Origin: Alphaproteobacteria bacterium AO1-B
Lineage (GTDB): Bacteria; Pseudomonadota; Alphaproteobacteria; Rhizobiales; Stappiaceae
Assembly (NCBI GenBank): GCA_001890945.1
Contig: MLAX01000002.1
Coordinates: 1 to 64,000, forward strand
Direction of reading: 5' to 3'
DNA length: 64,000 bases
In this document: positions 46,395 through 56,219 of the stretch, in pieces
Numbering within the stretch: position 1 is the stretch's first letter
Layout of the letters: each line of letters begins with the position of its first letter
Notes under the pieces: generated by a model
Told to the model about the DNA's origin: nothing
Databases searched by the model: none
What the model saw: the letters and a program-made list of their open reading frames with translations, nothing else
Made by a program: the position numbers and the translations under genes

Positions 46395-47249
46395 ATGGCA
46401 AGCGATCATCCGGTCTTTGAGAAAGCGGCTAGCAGTCGACACGCCTATGTGACGCTGGTGACCAATGCTGATTATGTGCTCGGTGCAACTGCGCTCCTGC
46501 GCTCTTTGCGGCTCAGCGGCACGAAGGCGGATCTCGTGGTGCTCTATACGCCGGGTGTCGACCCGGGCGATCTGGAAGCGGTCCGCGAATTCTCCCCAAG
46601 GCTTGGCCGCTGTGACCGTCTGCCGACATCAGACGCGTTTAATGAGCGGCACGAGCGGGGACGACTGCACCGGGCGGCGCCGTTCACTAAGGGCGGCAAG
46701 CCGGTGTTTCACACCCCTCTGGACAATTTCGTCAAGCTGCGCCTGTGGCAACTGGAAGACTATGACAGCGTGGTCTTCATTGATGCCGATGCACTCGTCT
46801 TGAAGAACTGCGACAAGCTGTTTGGGTATCCGGAGTTTTGTGCCGCCCCCAATGTCTATGAGGCGCTGGGCGACTTTCACCGGATGAACAGCGGCGTTTT
46901 CACCGCCCGTCCGAATGCGTCAACCTATGCGGATATGCTCCAGAAGCTGGATGCCCCGGAGGTGTTTTGGCGCCGCACGGATCAGACCTTTCTGGAAAGC
47001 TATTTTCCCGACTGGCACGGTCTGCCGGTGTTCTGCAACATGCTGCAGTACGTCTGGTTCAATCTGCCTGACCTCTGGGATTGGAACCAGATCCACATTC
47101 TGCACTACCAGTATGAAAAGCCGTGGCAAACGGACCACGCGCGGTCAGATCTCTTGCGCCCTCTGATTGATCTGTGGCAGGCCTTTTATGAGGGACGGAA
47201 TGTTGGTGAAACACTCGCCAATCTGCCGTCACCGCCCGCACAGAACTAG
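46395..47249 (+). CDS. sqdD: Sulfolipid glycosyltransferase SqdD (GT8 family)
   Basis: A 284-aa glycogenin-like GT8 protein with the N-terminal VTLVTNADYVLGATALLRSL, the metal-binding DxD in VVFIDADALVLKN (about residues 124-136) and AMNSG-like RMNSGVFTARPN. Next to sqdB it is expected to transfer sulfoquinovose to diacylglycerol, as proposed for Rhodobacter SqdD. The start codon overlaps no other gene. The gene order B-D-C is that of Rhodobacter sphaeroides. Confidence 0.85.
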   Translation: MASDHPVFEKAASSRHAYVTLVTNADYVLGATALLRSLRLSGTKADLVVLYTPGVDPGDLEAVREFSPRLGRCDRLPTSDAFNERHERGRLHRAAPFTKGGKPVFHTPLDNFVKLRLWQLEDYDSVVFIDADALVLKNCDKLFGYPEFCAAPNVYEALGDFHRMNSGVFTARPNASTYADMLQKLDAPEVFWRRTDQTFLESYFPDWHGLPVFCNMLQYVWFNLPDLWDWNQIHILHYQYEKPWQTDHARSDLLRPLIDLWQAFYEGRNVGETLANLPSPPAQN

Positions 47250-47261
47250 AAAAGTCGATCA

Positions 47262-48155
47262 ATGCATATTCTTATCACCGGAGCGACGGGGCAACTCGGC
47301 CGGTTTATTGCCAGCCGTTTGCGCCAGGATGGCCACCAACTCACGTGCCTCGGACGCACGCCGTCCGACAATCCGGCAGACAGATATGTCAAATGGGATC
47401 TCGATGATCGGGCGTTTGAACTCCCCGCAGCCGATGCGCTGATCCACTGTGCCTTGTCCCATGTGCCGGGAAAGTATCGGGATGGGGAGGGGGATGACCC
47501 CCATGGGTTCATTGACCGGAACGTCGAAGGAACGCAGGCGTTGTTCCAGGCGGCAAAGGCTGCTGGTGTCGCTCAGTGTGTGTTCCTTTCAAGCCGCGCG
47601 GTCTATGCCGGTGCCGGCGAATGGGGCGTTTTGACGGAAGAGGCGCCTGTCGACCCGGATAGCTTTTACGGCAAGGTCAAATATGCCGGTGAGCTTGCCC
47701 TTGAGGTGCTGAGCGATGCCAGCTTCAAAGGCACTGTCATCAGGGCCACCGGCGTTTATGGATGCCCTCCGGGACTGGAAACACACAAATGGACCAAAGT
47801 GCTGGATGACTTTGCCAAAGGCGATGCCGTGATCCCTCGGGTCGGCACGGAAGTTCATGGCGAAGATCTGGCAGATGCGGTTGCGCTTCTACTGGAAAAG
47901 CGCGGCGACAGCGAGGCCGTATTTGATGTGTTCAATGCGTCCGACATGCTGCTCGATCTTCAGGACCTTTTGAAGATCTACAAGGAAACATTCGGCCTTG
48001 AGTGGCACTTGCCGATCCGCGCGCCGGGACCCGTGGGCGTGATGGATGTCGCAAAATTAGTGAGGCTCGGCTGGTCTCCCGGCGGCAAGGCGAAACTGGA
48101 GAGATTCGTCCGGTCATTGCCTGCGCCCGCCCAAACTGAAGCAACAGCGGGTTAA
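47262..48155 (+). CDS. sqdC: NAD-dependent epimerase/reductase SqdC-like
   Basis: A 297-aa extended SDR protein. It has the Rossmann motif GATGQLGRFIASRL (residues 7-20), LSSRAVYAGAGEW and the catalytic YGKVKYAGE (Tyr-x-x-x-Lys). SqdC is needed for full sulfolipid synthesis in Rhodobacter, with its precise step uncertain. It is the third gene of the operon, 12 nt after sqdD. The acyltransferase gene sqdA is not in the window. Confidence 0.8.
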   Translation: MHILITGATGQLGRFIASRLRQDGHQLTCLGRTPSDNPADRYVKWDLDDRAFELPAADALIHCALSHVPGKYRDGEGDDPHGFIDRNVEGTQALFQAAKAAGVAQCVFLSSRAVYAGAGEWGVLTEEAPVDPDSFYGKVKYAGELALEVLSDASFKGTVIRATGVYGCPPGLETHKWTKVLDDFAKGDAVIPRVGTEVHGEDLADAVALLLEKRGDSEAVFDVFNASDMLLDLQDLLKIYKETFGLEWHLPIRAPGPVGVMDVAKLVRLGWSPGGKAKLERFVRSLPAPAQTEATAG

Positions 48156-48173
48156 ATCAGAAATCCGTTTGGA

Positions 48174-51100
48174 CTACTCCGCAGGCGGGGTTTCGGCTCC
48201 TGCCGCGGGGCCACGTTTGCCGAGTTCCGTGTTCAGTCGCCGTTCGATCGCGGAACGTGGTTCGGTGAAGCGCGCCAGCAAGCTGTAGAGCACCGGCGTC
48301 AGGAACAGCGTCAGGATACCGGACAGGAGCAACCCGCCGACAATCACGGTTCCAATTGCAATGCGGCTCTCGGCACCAGCTCCGCTCGCCAGCACCAGCG
48401 GCATTGCCCCCAATACGGTGGAGACGACTGTCATGACGATTGGCCGGAGGCGCAGGACCGTTGAATCAATAACGGCTTGCGTGACGTCCTTGCCTTCGTC
48501 CCTGAGCTGATTTGCGAATTCGACGATTAGAATGCCGTTTTTCGCCATTAGCCCGACAAGCAATATGATGCCGATCTGGCTGTAGATGTTGAGCGACAAG
48601 CCGGCCGCTGCAAGCGAAAAGACGGCGCCCGCAACGCCGAGCGGCACGGTTAGCATGATCACGAACGGGTGGACAAAGCTCTCGAATTGGGCGGCGAGGA
48701 CCAGAAACACAATCAGGAGCGCCAGCGCAAAGGTGAACCCAGCACCGCTCGATGTTTCGCGGAACTGTTGCGACTGACCGGCAAGGCTGATCCTGGCCTC
48801 CGCGGGCAGGATCTCGGCAGCTGCACCCTCCATGTATTCGATGGCATCGCCAAGCGAATACCCTTCCGCAATGGAGCCTTCGATCGTGATGGACGGCAAA
48901 CGGTCGTAGCGGCGCAGTTCTGCAGCCGCAGCGTTGACATCGAGCGACACAAGAGCGCTGAGCGGGACGAGCGTGTCGCCGTCATCTGCGCGCAGGAAGA
49001 TAAACTCAATATCCGTCGGAGAGGCCCGGTCATCGGCTGCAGCCTGGACGAGGACCGGATATTCGCGGCCGCGCTCCAGATAGGTGGTCACTTCGCGCGA
49101 GGCCAGCAGCGTTTGCAATGTCGTCGCGATCGTCTCAACGGAAATCCCAAGGTCATCAGCGCGTTCACGGTCGACGGAAATGTCGAGCTGCGGCTGGTTT
49201 TCCTCGTAGTCCATTTCCAGATTGCGCAGGTTCGGGTTTTCCTGACCGCGCTCCAGGAGCTGCGCGGCCCACACCTTCACGCTTTCAAAGTCAGGGCCGC
49301 TGACAACGATGCGTAGCGGTGTCCGGCTGCCGCGCAAGCCAAGGCCGGCCGGGGTAATAGGAAAGCCGCGAGCCGCAGTAATCTGGCCCATGCTCGGGAT
49401 CATGGCCCGTACGACGTCGCGGTGGGATTTTTCCCGGTCTTCCCAGTCTGCGAGGCGCAGGACGACAAAGGCCCGGTTCTGGCGGCCCCAGGTGCCCGTA
49501 TAGGTGAAGACCGTTTCAATATCGCCGGAAGCAACGAGTGGCTCTGCAATGCCTTCGACTTGGCGGGAGGCCTGATCGGTGAACCCCACCGTGCTGCCTT
49601 GCGGGGCAGACAGGGGCACAAAAACAATTCCGCGATCCTCGCTCGGGGTCAGTTCGCGCGGCAGCTGTTGATAGATGACAAAGCCGAGTGCGGCGATGCT
49701 GCCTGCAAGCGCCAGGATGATAAGCGGCATGCGGACCGCAAGCGTGACCACTTTCCGAAACCACCGAAGCACCAGGGTCTCGGCAGGCGTACCTTCATTG
49801 GATCCGGCTTGAGGTGTTTTGGATCTGGTTAGAATACGGGATGCCAGCGCGGGGCAAGCGGTCAGCGCAACAAAGGTCGAGATTACCACCGCGCTCGCCA
49901 TGACGAACCCGAACTCGACAAAGAGCCGACCGACCTGGCCTTGTAGGAAGGAGAGGGGCACGAACACGGCAATCAGTGTCATGGATGTTGCAAGGACGGC
50001 AAAAGTGACCTGGCGGGTGCCCAGGAAGCTTGCCATCAATGGGCTCTCGCCGAGGTCGATACGCCGCTGAATGTTCTCCAGAACGACAATCGCGTCATCA
50101 ACCACCAACCCGATGGCAAGAAGGAGGGCAAGAAGGGTCAGGACGTTGACCGAGAACCCGAGCGCGGAGATCGCCGCAAAGGTTCCAATCAACGCGATCG
50201 GGATCGTGATTGCCGGTATCAAGGTTGCGCGCAGGGATCGTAGGAACAACAAAATGACAAGGACAACAAGCCCGAGGGACACCCCGAGAGCAATCACGAC
50301 TTCCCGGATTGATGCCCCAACGAAAATGGCATCGTCCGAACCGACTTCGATCTGCATGTCGGCCGGCAGGTTTGGCTGAAGCGCATCGATTTCTTCACGG
50401 ACGGCTTCTGAAATGGCAAGCGTGTTTGATTGGCTTTGCCGGATGACCGCCAATCCAACGGCAGTCTTGCCATTGTTCCGGACAATCGTGTCGTCCTGCG
50501 CGACGCCGGCAACAACTGTTGCAATATCGCGAAGCCGGATCGGATATCCTCCGACCCGCTCAATCACGACATTTGAAAATGCATCAACGGTCGGCAGCCG
50601 GCTGTTGAGGCGCACAGACAATTGGCGTGCATCCGACTCCAGTTCGCCGGCCGGCAATTCGAGGTTGGCGCGCTGGAGCGCACGTTCAATGTCGACAACA
50701 GTGAGATTTCGGGCGGCCATGGCGCGGCGGTCCAGCCAGACCCGCACGGCTTTTGGTCTGCCGCCATAGGTGTCGATCGATGCGACGCCCGGAACTGTCG
50801 CCAACCTGTCGATTACATATCGGTCGACATAGTCGGTGATCTCAGCCGCACTCAACCTGTCGGAGGTAACGGCGAGGCGCATGACGGGATCGGAGTCCGC
50901 GTCGTTCTTGACCACCTGCGGTTCGTCCGCATCGGCCGGAAGATCTGCCCGGACACGGGAAACGGCATCGCGCACATCGTTTGCCGCCGCATCAATGTCA
51001 TTGCCGACTTCAAACTCCACGACAACGCGGCTGCGGCCGCGGCGGCTGCTCGAGCTGATCGTCTTGACCCCGGCCACACCAGCCACGGAACCCTCAATGA

Positions 51101-51293
51101 TCTCCGTAAGGTCCGTGTCGATGACTTCCGGAGCCGCGCCGCGATAAGTTGTCGTGACAGTGACGACTGCTGTGTCGATATCAGGAAGTTCGCGGACCGG
51201 GATGGAGGTCAGGACACCAATCCCGAACACGATGATCAGAAGACTGGCAACGGCGGCCAAAACCGGGCGGCGGATGGCAAGATCGGACAACAT
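48174..51293 (-). CDS. RND-family multidrug efflux pump, inner-membrane subunit
   Basis: A 1039-aa transporter of the AcrB/MexB type (HAE1 group) with twelve TM segments and two large periplasmic loops. The start MLSDLAIRRPVLAAVASLLI and the proton-relay Asp pair in GLVVDDAIVVLENIQRR (TM4) are diagnostic. The second half mirrors the first (SLNIYSQIGIILLVGLMAKN). It follows its membrane-fusion partner by six nucleotides. No outer-membrane factor gene is adjacent, so a TolC elsewhere is expected. The tail (residues about 1005-1039) is variable. Confidence 0.94.
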   Translation of the reverse strand: MLSDLAIRRPVLAAVASLLIIVFGIGVLTSIPVRELPDIDTAVVTVTTTYRGAAPEVIDTDLTEIIEGSVAGVAGVKTISSSSRRGRSRVVVEFEVGNDIDAAANDVRDAVSRVRADLPADADEPQVVKNDADSDPVMRLAVTSDRLSAAEITDYVDRYVIDRLATVPGVASIDTYGGRPKAVRVWLDRRAMAARNLTVVDIERALQRANLELPAGELESDARQLSVRLNSRLPTVDAFSNVVIERVGGYPIRLRDIATVVAGVAQDDTIVRNNGKTAVGLAVIRQSQSNTLAISEAVREEIDALQPNLPADMQIEVGSDDAIFVGASIREVVIALGVSLGLVVLVILLFLRSLRATLIPAITIPIALIGTFAAISALGFSVNVLTLLALLLAIGLVVDDAIVVLENIQRRIDLGESPLMASFLGTRQVTFAVLATSMTLIAVFVPLSFLQGQVGRLFVEFGFVMASAVVISTFVALTACPALASRILTRSKTPQAGSNEGTPAETLVLRWFRKVVTLAVRMPLIILALAGSIAALGFVIYQQLPRELTPSEDRGIVFVPLSAPQGSTVGFTDQASRQVEGIAEPLVASGDIETVFTYTGTWGRQNRAFVVLRLADWEDREKSHRDVVRAMIPSMGQITAARGFPITPAGLGLRGSRTPLRIVVSGPDFESVKVWAAQLLERGQENPNLRNLEMDYEENQPQLDISVDRERADDLGISVETIATTLQTLLASREVTTYLERGREYPVLVQAAADDRASPTDIEFIFLRADDGDTLVPLSALVSLDVNAAAAELRRYDRLPSITIEGSIAEGYSLGDAIEYMEGAAAEILPAEARISLAGQSQQFRETSSGAGFTFALALLIVFLVLAAQFESFVHPFVIMLTVPLGVAGAVFSLAAAGLSLNIYSQIGIILLVGLMAKNGILIVEFANQLRDEGKDVTQAVIDSTVLRLRPIVMTVVSTVLGAMPLVLASGAGAESRIAIGTVIVGGLLLSGILTLFLTPVLYSLLARFTEPRSAIERRLNTELGKRGPAAGAETPPAE

Positions 51294-51299
51294 GGACCG

Positions 51300-52439
51300 T
51301 CAGCTCCGTTGACGCGGTTGCGCCTTCGCCGCCGTTTCCGGCCTTCCGGAGGCATCATCCTGGGCTTCGGGCTGCCCTTCGATCACCTCGATCTTGCTGC
51401 CATCGCGCAGCGACTGAATCCCGCGGTGAATAACGCTTTCGCCGGCTTCCACACCCTCTGAGATTTGAACCAAGCCGCTGCGGCGCAAGCCGGTCGTAAC
51501 ATTGCGACGGTCAGCCGTGTCTCCATCTGCGACAAACAGGAAGATAGTTCCTCCCTCGACCTGGAGCGCTTCTTCGGGAACAACAATCGCCTGCCTGATG
51601 CTCAATTCGATCTCGAGCCGCATGAACATTCCGACCGGCAAGACCCGATCCGGGTTGGGCAGGCGGGCCCGGACGCGGAAGGACCGGGAGGCTTGATCGA
51701 CACGGCTGTCGATCGCAGCAACATTTCCGGTAAACGAGCGGCCAGGAAATGCTGCACTGGTGGCGGTGACCGGCTGGCCTTGCACAATCTGCCCGTAGAC
51801 CGTTTCCGGCAAGCGGAATTCGATTTCCACCTCGGCCAGATCATCCAGATGGGTGAGAACCGTGGAGGTTTCCACCCGGGCTCCAAGATCAATCGAACTG
51901 ATGCCCAAAACACCAGTGAATGGGGCCCGGATTGTCCGGTCCGCCAAGCGGCGCTGTGCCCGGTCGAGCTCAGCATTGGCGATTGCAAGTTCGGAACGCA
52001 GTTGTTCCAGGTTTGCTTGGCTGATGGTGTTGGTCTGGCGCAGCGCTTCTGCGCGTTCCATGGCGAGGCGGCGTTCATTCACGCGTGCCTTGGCTTCTGC
52101 AAGTGTTGCCCGTTCTATCTCATCATCCAGCCGCGCAAGAACGGTGCCCGCAGTTACTTCTTGGCCGGACTTGATGTCGATCTCGACAATGCGTCCCTCT
52201 GCCAGCGGCACGATATCGACAGCCCGCAAGGCGCGTGTCGTACCGACCGCTTCGGCAAAGACGGGGAGTTCTGTTTCCTTGGCAGGAACCGCCTCAACCT
52301 TGACCGTTCTGGCACCACGTTGGCTGCGTTCACCAGAGCCCTCGGCCGCGATCGTCATGTGGGTTTCGTAGTACCAGTAACCGCCGCCGGCGAGCCCAGC
52401 CAGCACACACAGCACCAACAGTTGCTTGAAAAATCCCAT
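51300..52439 (-). CDS. RND efflux membrane-fusion (periplasmic adaptor) protein
   Basis: A 379-aa adaptor with an N-terminal anchor (LLVLCVLAGLAGGGYWYYET) and a biotinyl-lipoyl half motif (GRIVEIDIKSGQEVTAGTVL). A coiled-coil hairpin follows (ARVNERRLAMERAEALRQTN), then the second lipoyl half (LADRTIRAPFTGVLGISSID) and a beta-barrel. It links the RND pump to an outer-membrane channel. The ATG at 52439 gives a normal N-terminus; a frame 20 residues longer adds MQGPMLTRCHAGPF, which looks unlike a signal. Confidence 0.92.
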   Translation of the reverse strand: MGFFKQLLVLCVLAGLAGGGYWYYETHMTIAAEGSGERSQRGARTVKVEAVPAKETELPVFAEAVGTTRALRAVDIVPLAEGRIVEIDIKSGQEVTAGTVLARLDDEIERATLAEAKARVNERRLAMERAEALRQTNTISQANLEQLRSELAIANAELDRAQRRLADRTIRAPFTGVLGISSIDLGARVETSTVLTHLDDLAEVEIEFRLPETVYGQIVQGQPVTATSAAFPGRSFTGNVAAIDSRVDQASRSFRVRARLPNPDRVLPVGMFMRLEIELSIRQAIVVPEEALQVEGGTIFLFVADGDTADRRNVTTGLRRSGLVQISEGVEAGESVIHRGIQSLRDGSKIEVIEGQPEAQDDASGRPETAAKAQPRQRS

Positions 52440-52586
52440 TATCCAATGCCTTCGTCGGAATGGTCCAGCGTGACACCGGGTCAGCATTGGTCCTTGCAAC
52501 TTATAGATATATTGCCGGTGGCAATCAGATCAAGTCGACGAAGCGGCCAAGCAGGACGGGACAAGAGATGACGCAGCGGATCTCGC

Positions 52587-52624
52587 CAATCTCCGCACGG
52601 CTACGATGAGCCGTGCGGAGATTG
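52587..52624. terminator. Perfect 16-bp inverted repeat, probable terminator
   Basis: CAATCTCCGCACGGCT (52587-52602) and AGCCGTGCGGAGATTG (52609-52624) are exact reverse complements around a 6-nt loop. It lies 16 nt beyond the stop of the chemoreceptor gene and about 150 bp before the adaptor gene. There is no strong T-run on either side, so it may be a terminator or a transcript-stabilising hairpin. Confidence 0.65.
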
Positions 52625-52640
52625 TTTGTGCACAGGCGAG

Positions 52641-54635
52641 TTAGGCCGCGCGGATGCCGTCGAAGAACTGGTCGACTTTCGAGCTCAGGGTCTTCGATTG
52701 CGCCATCAAGGCTTCGGCAGTGGACAAGACATCGGTCGCATTGCGTCCGGTCGATTGCGCGCCGCTGGAGACCTGCAACATGGTCTCTGAAATTGCATCC
52801 GTGCCGGATGACACTTCGTTGACGTTCCGCGAGATCTCCGTTGTTGCCATGCTTTGCTGCTCGACGGAGACCGAGATGTCTTGTGAGATCTCGGTCATTT
52901 CACCGATGACGCTGGCAATGTCCTTGATCGCCGTTGCTGTCTGATCGGACACAGACTGCATGGCCTGGATCTGTGTGGCGATTTCCTCGGTCGCCTGCGC
53001 TGTCTGGTTCGCAAGCGATTTCACTTCGGATGCCACGACAGCGAAGCCCTTACCGGCTTCTCCGGCGCGTGCAGCTTCAATCGTCGCGTTCAAGGCCAGG
53101 AGGTTGGTCTGTGCCGCAATGTCGTTGATCAGGCTGACAATCTGGCTGATCCGGTCCGTGGTTGCGACAAGGCTTTGAACCGTCTCATCGGTATTGGCTG
53201 CAGCTGTCGAGGCCTTGCCGGCAATGCTCGCCTGGTCTTCAACCCGGCGGGCAATTTCTGCAATCGACGAGGTCAACTCTTCGGAAGCAGCTGCAACCGA
53301 GCGGACGTTCGCGGCGGTGTCGCCCGTTGTCTTGGCGGCTGAGGCAGCATCGTTGGAGCTCTTCTCGGACGTTTCCGCCAGTTCACGGGCCGTGCCTTCC
53401 AGCTCGCCCGTTGCATGGGCAACGGTTTCCAATACACCGCGGATTTCGTGGTTGAAGTCGTTCAGGAGGCGATCGACGGTTTCTGCGCGGTTTTGCTTGG
53501 CCAGCTGCTCGGATGCCTGTTCCGCTTCCAGTTGCTGCTGGGCCTTGCCATTTGTCTTGAAGACCTCCACAGCATTGGCGATCGAACCGATTTCGTCCTT
53601 GCGTTCTACGCCCGGAACCGGGAAATCAAGATCGCCGCCGGCGATCTCGCTCATGGCCCGTGTGACCGATGCCAAAGGCCGCGCGAGCAACGTCTGGAAG
53701 AGTGATCCAAGGATCACCAGCATCAGGACCGTTGCGATTGCTGTGGCAATGAATGCCGAATTTCGAAGGCTCGCCAAGCTGGCATAGGCCGCATCCCGGT
53801 TAAGGGACAGGCCAATCTGCCAATCAACCGGCAGGCCTTCGATTGGAACAAACTGGATGATGCGATCGCCAAACTGCGTCGACGCATACTGTGTATCGCT
53901 GGAGACAGAAACAGGGTCGTTCGGAAACAAGTCTGAGAGTGGTTTGGATACCAGCTCATTCTCAGGATGTATAAGGATTGTCCCTTGCGAGTCGGTCACA
54001 AACACATAGCCGTTTCCGCCAAGATCGGACTCTGAGAGCATTTTTGCGATCTCGGTAATATCGAAGTCACCGCCGACCACTCCCGACAAGGTGCCACCCG
54101 ATTTCACTGGCGTTGCCGCCGTCACAATCAAACGATCGCTGGAGGCATCCTGATAAGGCGCGGTGATCGTCGGGCCGTTTTCCGCAACAGCGTCCTTGTA
54201 CCAAGGGCGGACGCGCGGGTCATAGCCCTCCGGCAAGTTGGTTTCCGGCCAGATCGTGAATGCACCGTCTTCCTGTGCGCCGAAATAGGTGCCATCGAAG
54301 TTGGACGTCAGGGTCGGCAAATCAAAGAACTCAGCGCCGAGGCTCTCCTGCCGGGCAACGCCTTCCGCTGTGGAGGTAATCAGCATCAAACGGGCCTGGA
54401 ACCAGTTTCGAACCGAGTTGGCTTCCGCAAAGCCGACCCCGGTCATGTAGTCCCGGATCTCCTCCGACTTCGCAGAGCGTTGCAAGGTGTCGTTGAAAAG
54501 GCCGAAGCCTGCAAAGATGGCGATGATCACTGCGGCAGCCGCCAGCAGGATCTTGGTGATGATGCTCTTGGCAGCATGTTTTGTGGACGCTTGTGTCACA
54601 ACCGATGTCCCAGATGTGTTGAATTGGTCGGACAC
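52641..54635 (-). CDS. Methyl-accepting chemotaxis protein with dCache-type sensor
   Basis: A 664-aa receptor. A first TM (about residues 27-45) is followed by a double-Cache periplasmic domain with the ligand-site block [17 protein letters not shown] and [14 protein letters not shown] second TM, HAMP ([20 protein letters not shown]) and the signalling domain with [20 protein letters not shown] follow. RPWY-containing dCache domains usually bind amino acids or related amines. The start is uncertain: GTG at 54635 follows CAGG closely, and a GTG at 54698 would add 21 residues. Confidence 0.9.
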   Translation of the reverse strand: MSDQFNTSGTSVVTQASTKHAAKSIITKILLAAAAVIIAIFAGFGLFNDTLQRSAKSEEIRDYMTGVGFAEANSVRNWFQARLMLITSTAEGVARQESLGAEFFDLPTLTSNFDGTYFGAQEDGAFTIWPETNLPEGYDPRVRPWYKDAVAENGPTITAPYQDASSDRLIVTAATPVKSGGTLSGVVGGDFDITEIAKMLSESDLGGNGYVFVTDSQGTILIHPENELVSKPLSDLFPNDPVSVSSDTQYASTQFGDRIIQFVPIEGLPVDWQIGLSLNRDAAYASLASLRNSAFIATAIATVLMLVILGSLFQTLLARPLASVTRAMSEIAGGDLDFPVPGVERKDEIGSIANAVEVFKTNGKAQQQLEAEQASEQLAKQNRAETVDRLLNDFNHEIRGVLETVAHATGELEGTARELAETSEKSSNDAASAAKTTGDTAANVRSVAAASEELTSSIAEIARRVEDQASIAGKASTAAANTDETVQSLVATTDRISQIVSLINDIAAQTNLLALNATIEAARAGEAGKGFAVVASEVKSLANQTAQATEEIATQIQAMQSVSDQTATAIKDIASVIGEMTEISQDISVSVEQQSMATTEISRNVNEVSSGTDAISETMLQVSSGAQSTGRNATDVLSTAEALMAQSKTLSSKVDQFFDGIRAA

Positions 54636-54810
54636 TGCCTGTGTTCGATAAATAAAGACTAAATTTCGATGTGTGTGACGCGTAATAGCGTCATCCACCT
54701 GAGTTAACTCAAAGTATTATTGTTATTAATGACAATGTATTTGTGGTGATTTTGTTATCGGTTTCAATTCGTTTGGTGTTTGAGCAGTCTCCAGAAAAAT
54801 CGCCGGGCAC

Positions 54811-55518
54811 TTAAGCAGAGGTCGTTGGCCCAAAAATTTTCTCAAACTCGGCCCTGAGCACACTGTCGTTCTCCGCCATTGTCACCGGGATGCCCAGATC
54901 GACCAGGCTCGTGACACCGTGTTCGCTGACGCCGCAGGGCACAATCCCGGAGAAATGGTCCAGCTCTGGTTCCACGTTGAAGCTGATGCCGTGAAATGTC
55001 ACCCATTTGCGCATGCGAATTCCGATCGCAGCAATCTTGTCTTCAACGTTTGCGCCGCGGTCCGGCCGGCGCACCCAGACGCCGACCCGATCTTCCCGGC
55101 GTTCGCCGCGAATGTGATAGTGCCAGAGCGTGTTGATGAGCCAGGCTTCTAGCGCCGACACAAACCCGCGCACATCCTGTTTGCGGCGTTTGAGGTCCAG
55201 CATGACGTAGGCGACACGCTGGCCCGGGCCGTGATAGGTGTGCTGGCCTCCGCGGCCCGTGCGGTAGACCGGAAACCGGTCCGGTGCGATCAGGTCCTGG
55301 TCGTCGGCTCTTGGACCAGCGGTATAAATCGGCGGATGCTCCAAAAGCCAGACCTGCTCATTTGCCTCGCCTGCGATGATTCGCTGAACCCGTTCGTCCA
55401 TTTCCCGCGAAGCCGCTTCATAGTCGACTAGGTCTTCAGAGATGCGCCATTCGACCGGTGCCGAGCCGGTTTCCGGCAGAAAACTGAAGTTCAGGGCGTC
55501 GCGGAGGTCAGGTGACAT
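54811..55518 (-). CDS. lipB: Octanoyl-[acyl-carrier-protein]:protein octanoyltransferase
   Basis: A 235-aa enzyme moving octanoyl from ACP to lipoyl domains in lipoate synthesis. Motifs: [19 protein letters not shown] (about residues 92-110), the catalytic Lys in [18 protein letters not shown] and the acyl-enzyme Cys in [15 protein letters not shown]. Start [11 protein letters not shown] fits the family. It is divergent from the FliN-like gene over 96 bp. Confidence 0.95.
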   Translation of the reverse strand: MSPDLRDALNFSFLPETGSAPVEWRISEDLVDYEAASREMDERVQRIIAGEANEQVWLLEHPPIYTAGPRADDQDLIAPDRFPVYRTGRGGQHTYHGPGQRVAYVMLDLKRRKQDVRGFVSALEAWLINTLWHYHIRGERREDRVGVWVRRPDRGANVEDKIAAIGIRMRKWVTFHGISFNVEPELDHFSGIVPCGVSEHGVTSLVDLGIPVTMAENDSVLRAEFEKIFGPTTSA

Positions 55519-55614
55519 GTGGATGACACTTCTTTGTTTTTTGAGCAGGCTGCCGATCCCGTGGTAGGATCAGCGCTGGCGAATGTTCGCCCTATTTAAG
55601 GACTAAGGCGTGTT

Positions 55615-55881
55615 ATGGCCACCTTTGATGAAATCAATGTCGATATCTCAGTCGTGCTCGGCGAAAACCATATGCCGGTGCACCAGCTGCTGCGCATGGG
55701 CCGCGGAGCGGTGATCGATCTTGATGTGGATGAAGATGATGACGTCAAGATCTACGCCAACAACACGCTTGTGGCAAAAGGGCAGGTGGTGCTGCTCGGC
55801 GAACGTATCGGCATTTCGATCACGGAAGTCCTGATGCGGCCGCCGGAAACCCGCCCGATGCGCACAGAAGGACCGCTTTAA
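55615..55881 (+). CDS. Short FliN/SpoA-domain flagellar-motor-switch-like protein
   Basis: An 88-aa protein consisting almost only of a SpoA (FliM/FliN C-terminal) domain: DISVVLGENHMPVHQLLRMG, VIDLDVDEDDDVKIYANN and GQVVLLGERIGISITEV. FliN forms the switch C-ring with FliM and FliG. No flagellar gene is adjacent, so this is an orphan copy or a second FliN-like protein. AAGGACTAAGG precedes the ATG. Confidence 0.85.
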   Translation: MATFDEINVDISVVLGENHMPVHQLLRMGRGAVIDLDVDEDDDVKIYANNTLVAKGQVVLLGERIGISITEVLMRPPETRPMRTEGPL

Positions 55882-56001
55882 TGCGGTGAATTTAAAAAAG
55901 TTAGGCACCTGTGAATTATTGCAAGCTCGGCTCTTGCGCCTCCCAAAACCTTTTGCTACATGGAGCGCCTCGACGCGATCAGCGCCGAGAAAACTGACTT
56001 A

Positions 56002-56088
56002 GCGGTCGTGGCGGAATTGGTAGACGCGCAGCGTTGAGGTCGCTGTGGGCTAACCCCCGTGGAAGTTCGAGTCTTCTCGACCGCACCA
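56002..56088 (+). tRNA. tRNA-Leu (GAG anticodon), CCA encoded
   Basis: An 87-nt cloverleaf with acceptor stem GCGGTCG pairing CGACCGC, anticodon stem CAGCG/CGCTG with loop TTGAGGT (anticodon GAG), a long class II variable arm, the T-arm GTTCGAG and encoded CCA at 56086-56088. An integrase gene begins 132 bp further, so its 3' end is the likely attachment site of an integrated element. Confidence 0.95.
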
Positions 56089-56123
56089 TCAATCACACTA
56101 CCAAGTGATTGAGATCATAAAGG

Positions 56124-56147
56124 AACCGGCCTCTGGCCGGTTTTTTT
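56124..56147 (+). terminator. Intrinsic terminator of tRNA-Leu
   Basis: AACCGGCC (56124-56131) pairs with GGCCGGTT (56135-56142), 3-nt loop, followed by five more T. It ends tRNA transcription and insulates the integrase gene. Confidence 0.9.
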
Positions 56148-56165
56148 ATTTGTGAAATCGCGGAT

Positions 56166-56198
56166 TTTACCCCACAATTTACCCCAGTTTTTACCCCA
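56166..56198 (+). repeat. Three TTTACCCCA repeats at an exact 12-bp period
   Basis: The 9-mer TTTACCCCA occurs at 56166-56174, 56178-56186 and 56190-56198, each 12 bp from the last, 22 bp before the integrase start. Such regularly spaced iterons are typical of recombinase arm-type sites or of an operator controlling the integrase promoter. Both roles are inferred. Confidence 0.85.
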
Positions 56199-56219
56199 CA
56201 TGCGTGTAAGGATGATGCG

